Below, piece after piece: positions 12,001-25,046 of a stretch of 64,000 nt of DNA (within the stretch, counting starts at the first letter, position 1; every line of letters begins with the position of its first letter). Position numbers and translations under genes: made by a program. Below the pieces are notes generated by a model, which was given only the letters and a program-made list of their open reading frames with translations, was not told the origin of the DNA and ran no database searches. Where the stretch lies: contig JAHRHY010000018.1 of NCBI GenBank assembly GCA_019671135.1, positions 124,001 to 188,000 on the forward strand. The letters run 5' to 3'. Source of the stretch: Linnemannia hyalina. Its lineage: Eukaryota; Mortierellomycota; Mortierellomycetes; Mortierellales; Mortierellaceae.

Positions 12001-14885
12001 CAGACTACTACTATAGAGCTCCCACCAGCAGTTCGCAAAAAAAAGGAGGCATAATAGCCCGATAGTAGGAACATTCGTTTTATTCTTCTCAGGTACATGA
12101 ACACACAGACACTCAAAACTTCGAGTGTGTGCAGTTGAGCGCTGGTTTTCAATCGTTCCCGATAGGGCTTGCTATTCTGTCTATACAGCATTCTAGGGAT
12201 TGGACCACCCACATCTTGGGATGTCGCTGGATTGGACTAGACCAGCACCAGCCAGTCAATGAACGAGCGCTTTTGTCTGTCTAAGTTGTTCTCAGTTTTT
12301 TTTGCATAAACGGGTGACCTGCCGTTTGTTTACTAATGCAAGCTCGGAGAGTAACCGCTCCCCTCCCTAAACCCTTTCTAACGTATTTTCATTGTCTTCT
12401 CACGGGGACACAAAAAAATAAGAAAAAAAGGCTGTTTGGTCCGATTCTAGGAATGTTAGTACTGCGATTGAATGTCATTCTATACAATCTGGCTCTATAA
12501 TTTCTTGTGTTAGTTTATCGGAAGATTGTCGAAGTAGCGACAATCACATCTCTTTTTTCTTCCCACTCCCTCCCAGTAATGCAAACGGACAAGGAACGGT
12601 TCTGAGTGGTGTATCTCTAGGAGATACTTCACAGTCGTGCAAGAAGTAAGCTGGCTAGTATACTTCCCTCCCTCCATCTCAGCCACCACAACATGAATGA
12701 ACTGACCAACAATCTCAACTCGGAAAAATAAATGCAAATAGATCGGCGGCATATGCACCAATTGCTTCCCCTCCAATTAATAATCCTGTGTTCATGCCCG
12801 TCCCCTCAGATGCCGATGGCACTTGCATCCCCCCCTCTCTGCTATCCAACTATCCCGCGCTCACCCCTCACGCCCTTGCGCTCCATAAACTCCTTATGCC
12901 TTTTTTCATTCCCGCGCTTATTTTTCTTTGGGAATATGGTCCCATGGTTCTTTCATATAACCCTTTTTGAGTACCTTTCCCTTCCTCTGTGCACTGTAGT
13001 AAGCAAAACAATGACAAGAAGAGTCTGGATCAAGACTCAACTATTAAGCGGCCTCCACGTTTTCATTCCGAACATAAGATGAACCGAAACTCTCTTTTTC
13101 CATTTTTGGCTGCTTATGTATGTATGCTTACGGTATTGTTGCTTACCCCAGCCACCCACAGCTCCGTTCCTATTGCCTTACCTTTTGTTTTTTCGGCATT
13201 CGGCAAGGTAACGACATATCATATTACAACTGTGAATCATCTTGGTTTCAAATAAGGCATAGAAAAATGAACGAGAGAGAAATCTGGTGCCCGTTAAATG
13301 ACTGCGTGGTGGGCACATTATTCTCAACTGCTCCTGGTAACACGATGTGGATGCAGTAGTGTGTCGTCGAAGATGAAATAAAAAAGTTCATGGGCCTAGG
13401 GCTCCTAAGAGACAATTACTAATGAAATTGAGTTGGGGGGTTGGTGGTGGTGGACTGGGAGGAGAGGCTGCACTGGAAGGACGGGCCCCGTTCCAACCCA
13501 CAATCATGGTTCAAGACATCTTGCTCCCTCCCTTTCCTGGGGGGGCTATTTTTTAAACGTTCATTTATTTGACCGACAGCCAGCCAGCCAGCGTTGGAGA
13601 GAAGGAACGAGCGTATGACTCTTTGGATGATGACTTGGCAAAAGAGGGTTTGTGTGTCCGGAACCTGGGTTGCGTATACAATGGCAAAAGAGCAAGACAG
13701 GGATGAGGAAGAGAAGAGGAGAAAAGAGAATGCGCGCTAGTGAGGGATACGAACACTGACAATGCATAAAGAGTGACTCGAACTCTTATTGCTTCCTGCC
13801 AGATTTCAAAGATCCAACGAACGACCTCAACGAATGAACGCTGTTGAGAGGAGAAAACAGGATAATTGACGAAGATAGAAAAGGAAGCGATAACAGAACC
13901 GCGATAATCAACAACTACAACAAGAACAGCACAACATCAACAAAATGGGCTGAACTCCACAGGGGCCACGGTCCAGACTCTTTTTTTTTATTTTATGTGG
14001 GCTGTTGACCTTTCTACACATTTTGAGTTAACCCCGTGGTAGATGTGAAGGAGTGAGATTCGAGCTATGTAGATAAAGGAGGCGCGTCTCATTGATAGTG
14101 CACACACTCACGTCCTGGCTCACTAGTAGTTCGATTGATACGCGATAAAACTATGGTTGAGACTAGTAAGCTATAGCTGATGGTCTGGCCCTGGCTGATT
14201 GATATCTCAAGAATCAAGGGAACCAGGAATATGGTCCACATCATAAGCATACAACCACAGCAAGGTCTCTCTATCCTCCTCTGCCTTTCATTCTTCTGTC
14301 CATCTCCCTTCCATAGCCATGCAATGTGGCTATCTCTCCAAAGGTAGCCATTCCTCCATCCCTCGACCCACATATAGTCATTTATCCTAGTCCATGCATA
14401 TCTATCATCATACCTCGCGTCATGCTTCCCCATTCCCTCCTTCCCCTCTCCTTTCCTAATTCTCTCTCTTCTTTGCTTATCCACAAGATATGCATACACT
14501 CCACTCCTTTATTTTATTCTTCTGATATGCCTGTTTCCCTCTCCCCTCCACTTTTCCATCTCTATCTAGTCAATTAAATAGCATCATATCGCTTCCGATG
14601 TGCATATCTCCGTCCTCTCCCACCTCCTTCTCCCCCTTACCTCCTGTGGAGAGTAGAGACTTGGCGGGCCTTTTTTTCTTGTTTTCTGTTTTCTTGAGCA
14701 TCCACACAACGAAAGGCGAGAAAAAACAAGGGACGGTCTATTATCTGCAACCCTGCCTCGACCCTCTCTCCTTCTTAGTCCCTCCATGTCTCATTGTCAC
14801 TCTTTCTCCGTCTCTCTCATTTCAGAAAGAGGAATAACAACGTAGAGAGAGCGAGAAGGAAGGGATGAAGGGGGTTGTAGCCCTC

Positions 14886-14888
<3 letters not shown>

Positions 14889-14948
<60 letters not shown>
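14889..14948. repeat. (AG)30 microsatellite
   Basis: Sixty bases of perfect AG dinucleotide repeat. This all-purine strand could form triplex or show length polymorphism. Confidence 0.95.
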
Positions 14949-14950
<2 letters not shown>

Positions 14951-17900
14951 GTGAAGAAATGGCAGACTATGTCATTGAGCACAACAGGTTACCCATGGGC
15001 CAAGCAATGGACGAGGGAAAAAAAGGCAGAAAGGGAAATTTAGACAAACAAAAGGCAAGGCAGAGAGGTGCATCTTGTGCAATGCCTCCACCTACATGTG
15101 CTCCCGCACGGAGATATAAACATGCATGCTGGGAATCCCATCTATCTCACAAGCAAAAGGTGGAAAGAGAGGAGCCATGGAATGGGATAAAGCGGGGGAG
15201 TGGGAGAGTGGGGTAAAGCATGCGGAATCCCACATGCTTATGGCGATGCTTTGTTGTTGTGGGAAGGGTCCAGAAATCCCCAGGGTTGTGGGGTTTATTC
15301 GCCTTTATGCTTTTGTGTCCTTATACTTGTGCGTGTGAGTATGTACGGATGTCAATGCAAAGTCCATGGCTTTTTCTTGCCTTCTCCTCATTGCATAATA
15401 AAGAAAGGTATGAAGGGGGACAGAAAAGGAAGGGAAGGGAAAGGCAACAAAGTTGGAAAACCACCTTATTTTTCTTGTGCAAGGACGACAGACATGACAA
15501 GAAAAAAACGAATGCACATACCCACCCTTTTCTCTCCTTTCCACCAAGGCGCGTACGTCTTTCCATTTTGAACCCTATAGGGTCATGGTTGCCATGGGAT
15601 AGAAAAAGAAAGGGGGTTTGTGCGCTGATGGTACTCCACATAGATACCCATCCCATCCCACATATACTTTTTGCTGTCCTCTCCTACGTACCTACATCGA
15701 TCATTCCTTTTTTTTCCTTTGCTCCTTTTTTTATTACAATGTTCACGATACCAAAATTAAGGTAAAAAGGGAGATGGATGGGTGGATGATCGTCCACGCA
15801 CACACCTCCTCATAGACGCATACATACACTTGTTCATGAGACAAAATGGTCTATTAGACACCCTCTCAAAGGAACAGACAGAAAAGTACAAGAACAAGGA
15901 TGTATATATCCTTCTCCTTGTTGTTGTTCTTGCACACAAATTGCAATTGAGCCCTAGAAAACGAAAGGCGCGTTTTTTTCTAATTGCTCTATCCTCCTGT
16001 CCTTCATTTGCAACAACAAAAGCTAATAGTAATAAGAGACCCTAATGAGAAAGGCGACCTCTAATGGGAAAAAGGGAACGAAGAAGTGGGGGAAGGGGTT
16101 GACAATCCCGGGTGGCAATCCTTATCCTGCCTCTCAGGATTGATCGACTACTTTTCTGTTTGTTATCATTTGCACGTCCATCTCTATTTTCTAGTCTATT
16201 TTTTTCTTTGTAGCTTTGTTGCCTTGTTTCTTCCCGTTTGTATCATCGTTATCCCCCTCTTTTTTCACCCTCCTTCTTATTCCACCCCCGTTCGCTCGGG
16301 TGAAAAAAGTAGCGCTTTGTCTCTTTGAACAGCCATGCCACTACAAAGGGCAGACCAAGCAAAAGGATAACAAGAAAGTAAATGGACTATGGTACCCCCT
16401 TTCTTTCTCTTCCTCCCCTGACGAAATAAACGCAAATAAGGTTTATTGAGTACAGCTGCAATTTGCGTGTTATTGCATTTGGGAAGGCGAGGAACCAATG
16501 CAATTGAACAAAAGAAAAGAGCAAGGGTCTTGGTCGTTATTACTTGTTTTATGTAGAATAGATGAACTATAGTTCCCATCCTGGCGCCACATCATCAAAG
16601 GGGGAGGGGGACCAAACAGGAAGGAGGAGGGAAAGGAAAGGAAGGAAGGGAAGGAAAAAGGAAAGCGGATTCTTGATTGCACCAAGATCTCTCGATTGGT
16701 TCATGTTCAATTTTTTATGGCTAGAACAATGCAGAGCAGTAGCCACAAGTGGAGAAAAAAAATTGAGGAGAGAATGAAGAAGAGAATGAAAGGGGAGGAA
16801 AGATAGATGGTGCATAGAGGAGGGGGAAGAGAAAATACGCGATCGTGCATGTCTGTGTGTGCTTTCTATGCTGTAGTCGCAGTTGCCGGAGATAACAAGT
16901 AAAAAAAAAACACGCGCAAGGAAAACAAAGAAGAAAAAAAATGGCCGTGTCTCTGTAGAAAGATGCCGCAGAAAAGACTATCGCGAAATGGCAAACATAA
17001 AACAACCCTCTTGCGCCTCCCTCTTCTTCCTCCCTTATTCTCTTTTCTACGACGTACCCCTCCAATCCTCCGTTCATCTCTGGGTGAATGCTCAAAAAGA
17101 GGGAGACAATAATCATCAACACGACCAACTAACAAAGAAAGAATAAATAAAGACTAGGACGCTCGAGCGTTCAGGAGCAGGAGCAAACAGAATCAAGCTC
17201 CTCTACCCTGACCCTCCTCTCCCCCTTCCTGTTACTTTCTCCTTCCCCTCCCTTTTCTCTCTGTCTCCCTCTTTTTCTTTCTTTTTTGGTCTCGAGCCAA
17301 CTCCTTTTCCCAATTCTTCTCTCTCTTTGTTACTCTTCCTCTCTCTCTCCCTGTTCGCTGAGCGAGGAGGAGAAAGATGAGGAGAAAGGGCACTCTCCCA
17401 AAGAAACATATGCATTGCTCTCTTCATTTTTAACCCGTTCAAAAACAAGTATCTGTTTTCCGTTTGGGTTTCTCTTCTCTTCTTGTTCCGAATGGTATTG
17501 GTGTTCTCCATCGCAATTTCATCCCTTTTTTCTTTCTTGGGATGGGATATTGACGAGGTCCATAAACACAGAGAAGAGGCAGCGAAGGAGAGAAAGGGGG
17601 GGGGGGAGAGTTGCGAGTCGAGTTCAGTTGATCGTTGTCGGGTCTTTGTCTGTTTATTACTATCCGTTCTTCGGACTCTTTTTCTACTACACCGAAAACA
17701 AGAGAAAATCCCGTTGTTTTTTTCGTTTAGCCTGTAACACCATTGGGTTCGATTAGCGAGTGAGTGAGCGAGAGTGAAAAAAGGAGAGAGGGCAATTGTC
17801 CATAAAAAAGGGTGATTGACTATTGCACAGTTCTGACTTCATCCTTTTGCTAGCCTCAGCACTTTCTTTCACGATGGGTGTTGCTCTCTCTCTCTCCCTC

Positions 17901-19363
17901 TCAAGATCGTTAATTCGCTTGTTCGTTCGAAGAAAAGTAGGTGGCTCCCTGAATCGGTATTGTTGTAACTAACGCCCGCCCTTTTCAACTGACAAATGTC
18001 GTCTGTCTACCAAGGACGAGTAACATAGTACTACGAAACGAGTCGCGGAAAGAGCAAAAGATGGTTGATGGGTCAGTCAGAGAAGAGGAACGAGAGTTGT
18101 GATGCAAGACAGATCCAGATCAGATTTACAAAGCAGTCGTATCAAATATGAAATCGATTGAGAGGCATCTTGAGTAGTGAGCTTTGAGCATCCAATCTGG
18201 CAGTAGCAGCAGTATCCAATCTGGCAAGCAAGCAGGCAGGTAAGCTAGAAATGAACAAGCGCGCCTCCGTCGTCGTTCGCCATTCTCCTCAAGCGGCGCA
18301 GGAAAGCTCAGCAAGAAGGGTCGCCGTGTACATGTTTGTTTGATTTTGTTGTCGTTTTGTTGTTCTATCTGCATGACAAAAAAATGTTCGCCGATGCTTC
18401 TCTTCCTCTTCGTCTTCCTCCCTTGCTTCATTTCTCTTTCCTGTCTCCTTGGATTTATTTTCACTGCGCTAACAAGTTAGTAGGAAAGCAGAAAATGGTT
18501 CCCTTCCGGGTTCCTTATTATTCCTCCCTTCCCTCTCAACTTTCGCTTCCCTTGCTCCGTTTTCTCTCCGCCGCCTCTTTTGAGTGGCAAAATGAGAGCG
18601 AGGCGAATGCGTAATGCGGTGTGATGTACGCGCGCAGTTCACAGTTCACTGGCAGTTCGGGTATTATAGTTGCTCCAGGAATCTGTCATCTGCAATACAT
18701 CAGCCGTATTTTTTATCTCATTCGAGGGCATTGAGGCGTTTTCATGGGCCTGTTTTATCCGGGGGTCGTTACCGCTGTATTAGGTTGCATCAAATGGGTA
18801 TTGTTGTTTTAGTACCCTAGTCGGATGCTATTGTTGCTGGGGTAGTTCAAACGCGTAACATGGGATGTTCTGGCAGTTTTTGGCTTTTTGGCGTATTTAT
18901 CAAACGAGTGTCGCGTTTAGTCGGACGTGAATGGGGTTTGTTTGAGATTAACCCTTGAAGCTTGAGAGGTGGCGTCCTTTGATGGCTGGATAAGGAGATG
19001 ATTCCAATGGTGATGGTGATAATAATAGTTGAAGCAACAATAGTTATTGTTGTAACATGAGGTGGAACCTGGGAGTAGGGTGCCAGGTGGTCGCTCATGT
19101 TCTCAGCCTCTCTCTCTGTTCTATTTTGATGAAGTAAGAGAAGAGAGAGCATAAGGAGTGAAAAGTGAGTGTAGATGGTTTCGTTGGAGAAAAGGAGCAG
19201 AGTTAGGTGAACATTTTGTCACCAAAGCGATTCTTCTTGTTCTATTGCAGGTGGCGAACAACAATAAGTTGTTCTCCTACGAAGAATAAAAAAAATGAGG
19301 GTGCCCTATCAACAAAGACGCAGGTCGGGCGCAAGGGAAGGACAATTACACTGTAGTGAGAAC

Positions 19364-19364
<1 letters not shown>

Positions 19365-19392
<28 letters not shown>
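19365..19392. repeat. (AG)14 microsatellite
   Basis: Perfect AG dinucleotide repeat of 28 bases in the gene-poor interval. Confidence 0.9.
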
Positions 19393-19396
<4 letters not shown>

Positions 19397-20144
19397 AAGA
19401 GAAGAAAGAAGGCACGGTCCATTCCAACTCGAATGATAATAACAATAATTCATTGAGGAACAACAAACAGGCAGAAGGGTGGCCGCATGTCTTTGTCCTT
19501 GTCTTGTCGTTGTCCTGCTGTTTCTTTAATGCTATTGTTACTGAACACTCGTAGAAAGGTGAATTATCAGCTATGGAGATGCTCGTCCTGGCTCAACCAC
19601 TTTTCCTTTGTCTTCTACTTGTTTGACCCCCCTTTTTTTTGCTATAGACTTTGTTCTGCACATCCCATCCCTTTCTCTTCCCTTCCAGCCAGCCTTCTTC
19701 CATCCAGCAACCAGCAACCAGCAAAGAAGACTGCTCCTTTCGATTGTATTGGATCACATATTCAATCGAGCGAAAACTCTTCTCCAACCAACCCCCCTGA
19801 TTTTTCTCTATTGAATTGAAATATAATAAATTTTATTTGTATTTCTCCTCCGCTCTTCTTTTTTCTTCCTCTTTCCTGCCCGTCCAAATGGATGGTCCAT
19901 TCGTTTTATTCCTTTCGGCGCTTTTTTCTTTTGAATTGTTTGTTTATTTGTTTTATACCAAACTAATTCTCTACTCTATTCAATTGAGTCAACTTCTTCC
20001 TTCAATTGAGCCATTACTCTTTATTCCCTTCCTCTTCAACCACGCCCAACGTCTGCGGTCGGTCGACGGATGTTCGTTTGTCTTTTTTTTTGTCTTGTTT
20101 TATCGCGTCCAGCCGCCTTGGACAACTGTTTGCTTGGCCCATCG

Positions 20145-20613
20145 TATAAAAGAAGGCCACCCTCTTCCTCATCCCCGATTCGATTTCTTCTTGTTTTCAC
20201 TCATCGTCCTCTTCATCTTTCAACCTGTATATCTACTCTCTACTCTCTACTCTCTACTCTCTCTCCTCTCTCCTCTCTCTCCTCTCTCTTCTCGCTTTCT
20301 TCAATTGCTTTCCACACTCTCCTCACTCCTCTTCTCGATACCATTGACCACCACATCCAACGCATCGTCATCCTCACACACAGTCACACAGACCCTCTTC
20401 CTCTTGCTCTTCACTTCACTACACCTTCACCTCCTCCCTTGCCTTTCCTCTCCTTCAGTTCACCAACAACAGCACATTCATTCTTACCACCGCCACTCTC
20501 GCCCTCTCTTCCCACATCAACACATCCTTCCACCACACACTCTTCTACTCTTCTCTCCCTCCTTCCCTCCCTCCCTCCCTCCCTCCTCCTTCCGCTAACA
20601 CATACATACAGCA
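20145..20613 (+). promoter_or_regulatory. TATA box and CT-rich leader of the cyclin gene
   Basis: A TATAAAAG box lies at 20145-20152, about 460 bp before the cyclin ATG. It is followed by a strongly pyrimidine-rich leader that includes repeated CTCTA/CTCTCTC motifs from about 20230 to 20290 and CCTCCCTCCC runs near 20560-20590. The position suggests a 5' UTR of about 0.4 kb. The transcription start is not determined. Confidence 0.55.
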
Positions 20614-23600
20614 ATGCCTTCTCTTGCTGAACCAAAAGCATACTCGAATCGTGCCCTCGAGAGGCTGTTTCGTAGTCCAGTCACCCCTCAAATGATCGGT
20701 ATGTTTTCCCCTTCTTTCCTTCCTTCTTTCAACCATGTCTGCAAAACAGGCAACAACAAAAACAACAGCAAACAGCGTGTAGTTGCGTGTCTCGTTTCTA
20801 TTATTTTCATGGTGGTACACCAAGCAAAAGAGTCGACAAAAACAAGCAATCAAAAAAAAGCAAAGCAGCAGAGCAAAGCCAATGGTCCTAACATCGCCCT
20901 ATTGTATGTAATTGTAGATCACATTGCCAACTACGCCAGCACGGTGATCGAGTGCAGCCCACCACCCTCCCCGGTCGATGCCTATGCCAACACTCTCCCT
21001 TCCCCACCCAGCACACCCGCCCACCACAGCTCATCTTCATCATTATGTAGCAGTACTGAATCAACAGCAGCGTCAACGACAACGGGGTCAGCAGTAGTAG
21101 TGCCGCCATTGAACGACTTTATCCGGATACTCGTCCTCAACTCCAATGTCCAGGCCTCGACTCTTCTTCCTACCCTCGTCTATCTGGAACGTCTCAAGCA
21201 CAAGCTCCCAGTCGCAGCAAAAGGTAATATTCTTATCATCCAAGCAACCAACCACAACCATGGTGGTCCATGGTTCTTTCATCACTTTGGTTTTCTTTTC
21301 GCCTTGGTTTTCCCAACCCCCCAATCTTGTTTGTGCGCAATCTTTTACGGCGATGCGGACATATATGGATATATTGGTTACGTTTTCTTTCTATTTGAAT
21401 TGTGCCAATGCACGACCCTATTTTGCCCTACCTCTCTCTTGTGTATATTTCCTCCCTGCTCTGCTCCCCTTTACCTTGCCTTCACTCGGGCCATCTCTGT
21501 TGTTGTTTGCCCATCCTCATGTGTCCAAATGTAGTCCAAGTCAAAGAAAACACAAAAACTCTTTTTTTTTACTCCGCCGCCCTGACACCCCTTGCCCCTT
21601 GTTTCCCCCTCATCGTCTCTCTTGGGATGGGATGGATGCTCGTAAATACCATCCAACCCACCTTACCATGCCTCCTTACTCCACCCCTTTCCTTTCAATT
21701 GCATCCTTGCATCTATTCTTTTGTTCTCAGCCTGGGATGGTTGGTGTCTTTCTAGACCCAATCGAACCCATATGGGAATAAGTGTTCTTCGCCAGCTCTG
21801 TTTATTATCATGGATGGGCTTTGGCCAAGGGCTGTGCCTGAACCAGCATCCCCCTCCTTTCTTGTCAATTCTCTTTCTCCCTTCCCTTCCCGAACAGCCT
21901 ACGCGGAAACCGGCTTGTTTTTCTAGCGGATGCATGTCATCATGATGCCCTCTTTTCCAACTCAATTGAATCCGATTTACTTTATGGCTTCCCGTGTATA
22001 TGTTTGGGTTTATTGTTTTTTCTTGGGCTCCTTTACCCTTATTCTTTCAGGCACCTCCATGTTCCCCCTTCTCTTCCAATTCACCCCTTGAATTTGCCAT
22101 AACCACATACCCACCCCTATGGAATCATTTTTCAACCAAGCATATGCCACTTTCTTTACGCTGTACTTCCCTTGGTTCCTTCCTTCCCTACCGAACTACC
22201 GACAACTTCCCCTTTTCCATTTGCATACCGACCAACGATCGGCCCTGTCGCTGGCATGTGTGTTTTGCATGCATCTCAAGCATACAAACAACATCAACCA
22301 CGCGGGACACCTGCTCACTCTAATTCACACTCTCCTAAATCCACTCACACATTCCTACAACAACGCTTTCTTCATCGCAACGCGATTATTCACATCGCTC
22401 ATCCATTTTCTCTCACACACACTCATCGATATCCGATGACTCTAATCGTCCATCGTTTACAATCATCATTCATTCATGTATCTAACATTATTGTATCCTA
22501 TTTCTCCGCACTTGTCTTGGTCTCACGCTAATAGGAATGCATTGCACCTGCCACCGCGTCTTCTTGGCCAGCTTGATCGTCGCCGCAAAGTACCTCAATG
22601 ACCAGTCACCCAAGAACAAGCATTGGTCTGCCCACTCGACCGTCTTTTCTGTCGGCGAGGTCAACCTCATGGAGAAGCAGCTCCTTGCCCTCCTGGTATG
22701 TATTTCTACAGTTTTGTCTGTGTGCTTTGCATGCTTTCTCTTCCCCTATGCTTGGCTTTGTACCCCCCTACCTTTTTTAAGCCCCTCTCCGCAGCTTTGT
22801 TGATTTTTTTTTTGTTTTTGTTGGGTTTGTGCATCGGGTATGATCGAGTCCCCTTTCCACCCATCCATCCCAACCACGTTTACCCCCTTTCCCCTTCCCC
22901 TCCCCTGCGCTCTCAATTGCCATGAGGATTGGTATAACTAACGCACAATGACGCTTTGTTTGTCTGTCATTCTTTTTTAGGATTTTGACCTTCGTATCAC
23001 CGAGGCTGACTTGGCTTCCTCCCTTCAAGACTTCCTTCAACAGCAGCAAACCGTGTCTGCGCCCACTACCACATCTACCACCGCCACTGAAAGGCGCAAC
23101 AGCCGTTATGCCTCGACCCCTCTGTCTGTTGTTACGACAGTCTCTAAGGCATCTGCAACCACCGCGTCTTCTTCGGCAATGGTCTCGCCTACGACCCCCT
23201 CTCCCCGTAGCAGTGGCACTTACCAGACCACGCCTTTGAACCAGGTTAGCTCCAACAAGCGTGGATCAATTGGCAGCCGTGGTAGCCGGACACAGTTCCA
23301 GATGCCTCAGATTGTTCAACAGCAGCAGCCTCAGGATGTGTTCAGGAGGAGACCTTCTTTGCCTAACCAGCCTTGTTTGGAGGAGGGCGAGACTTTGCAT
23401 GGGTATGCAAACAAGGTTGGGGGTCCCTTCCGTAGTCACCACCAGGGTCATTACTACCAGCATCAGCAGTACCAGCACCAGCAGCACCATTATGGCGCTC
23501 ATCAACAGCAGCATGCTCATCACCATCAGAGCCATTACCCATCCCCCGACGGTAGTGCTGACGCCGCTTACCAGCGCTCTTCTTCCACTTCGGATGAGGA

Positions 23601-23886
23601 GATGACGCCCGTCTCAGCTTCGGCTTCGGCATCTTGCTCTCCCGAGCAAATGAACAGCACTGGTGCTCAACGGTCGTGGCCCGTCTATGGTCGTCACTCC
23701 ATGCCTCCCTCTTCGTTGACTGGTAACCCTGGATACAAGCACTACCAGTCTGGTACCTCTTCATCCTCGGTCCACCCCCAATACCAAGTATATGGTCATC
23801 ACCAGACTTCGACCTCGTCCACCTCCACGGGCCGCCATGGTGCCTGGGCTGCTGCCACTGGTGCCACAAGCCGTGCCATGTGCTAA
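20614..23886 (+). CDS. Pcl/Pho80-type cyclin, four exons
   Basis: Regulatory subunit expected to bind a Pho85/Cdk5-type kinase. Exons 20614-20698, 20918-21223, 22535-22695 and 22981-23886 join in phase to 485 aa, with GT-AG introns of 219, 1311 and 285 bp. The N-terminal part has a short helix, an inserted Ser/Pro/Thr-rich stretch and then the cyclin box over about residues 75-190. Recognition rests on CHRVFLASLIVAAKYLND, then SPKNKHW and the post-box DFDLRITEADL, which are hallmarks of fungal PCL1/PCL2-like cyclins. The remaining 270 residues are low-complexity, rich in Ser, Gln and His, as in regulated cyclin tails. The 1.3-kb second intron is far longer than others in this window. The family call is confident; the assignment to a particular Pcl subgroup is not. 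Confidence 0.9.
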
Positions 23887-25046
23887 ATCCTGTCCTGTCC
23901 TGAATCAAGAAAAAAAAAACAAACAATTAGCCACGTTTTGTGCTCTCTTCTTTACCCAACAATCCCTCTCCTTCACTCTCCAACTGTATACTCTTCCACC
24001 CGCTCTCACTCATTTTCAACCTTTTTGATATCCCAGCCCAGCCTCATCCCATTTCGCATGTACTTTTATTCTGTAGTTCTTTCCTCTCTCCCGTTCAATT
24101 GCTCCTTCACACCCCATTTTTTTCAGTGCCCATTGTAATAACACAAACCTTTTTTTTCTTTTGCGCTCAACCTTAATGCCTCCATCATGACTCTAATGAA
24201 GAAACGAATATAATGACCTTTTGCAAAACAACAAAAAAAAATGATCACTTTGACGTGATATTGTACATTTACTTGCCACTTCCATGGCCACGATTCTAAT
24301 TCAAAACAAAAACGTGTTCCACAGTCAAAACAAAGACGATATTCGCCGAAAGGGGGGGGGCACAACGTGCATGTCCATTTGGGCCAAAGTCCAAGACCCT
24401 TGAGCAGTTTGTTTTTATTTCTTGCCATGTGGCAACGGTCGAAAAAAAAAAAAAAAAAAAATCACCGACAAAGAAGAATTGAAATTGGCATATGAACATC
24501 CCATTCACAAACACACCCACAGCTCATCCCAAAACCATATTATTATATATCTCATATCTCAATTACCACATACTTCATACTCACACACAAAATGTAGACA
24601 TACGCCATTTCGTCTGAGCATCGCACCGATTGATCATCCGTCACCTTCCTTTCTTCTACAGTATGGACAGTCAATTATCCTAGCCATATTTAATACGTAC
24701 TTCTCATTTCGCGCACACATGTATACATCTTCGTTCCATCCTTTTTGGTCTCCTCTCCATTATTCGTTAATTGGTTCAACCCGTGGTTGCTAGTATATAC
24801 ACACCATGTTTACTCTAGTTTTCATGGTGATGTGGTTACCATTGAGCACTCGAACCACAACGTTCCGCTCAAACCCCATGGGGTGGCGGGTGTAATTGTA
24901 CCCTACGTCAGAGTACATATTACATTAACAACAACCACCGTTGTTACTCCGCCGCAGATTGCGAGTAAGAAAATAAACATAAACACTTGACGCTCATTAA
25001 TGGGTTTATCTATCAACCTCTAGACACAATATTTCACGAACGTATA
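23887..25046. other. Convergent 3' intergenic region
   Basis: Lies between the 3' ends of the cyclin gene (+) and DLT1 (-). AT-rich, with a 20-A run at 24442-24461. No ORF with coding character was seen. Confidence 0.6.

Larger units (their letters stand above)
2300..20100. other. About 18-kb interval with no convincing gene
   Basis: I read both strands and find no recognisable domain, no ORF with coding-like composition and no chain of spliced exons. Open frames here are made of homopolymer-like runs (FFFLFF, SLSLSL, KKRKK) expected from pyrimidine/purine-biased DNA. Contents I can name are a (TTG) run at 2911-2931, three tandem 19-21-bp units at 2958-3017, an imperfect hairpin at 2600-2668 and AG microsatellites at 14889-14948 and 19365-19392. 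The interval lies upstream of the Pcl-type cyclin gene and could be its regulatory region or hold non-coding transcripts. That is inference. Confidence 0.55.

Noticed and set aside
11418..12212. 264-aa minus-strand ORF in the gene-poor interval
   Set aside because: No motif, no coding-like codon pattern and a long Phe/Ser/Leu run at the end. Expected by chance in an 18-kb interval.
19816..20598. 260-aa hydrophobic/Ser-rich ORF before the cyclin
   Set aside because: Made of pyrimidine-rich leader DNA (Ser, Leu, Phe, Pro only) overlapping the probable promoter and 5' UTR.
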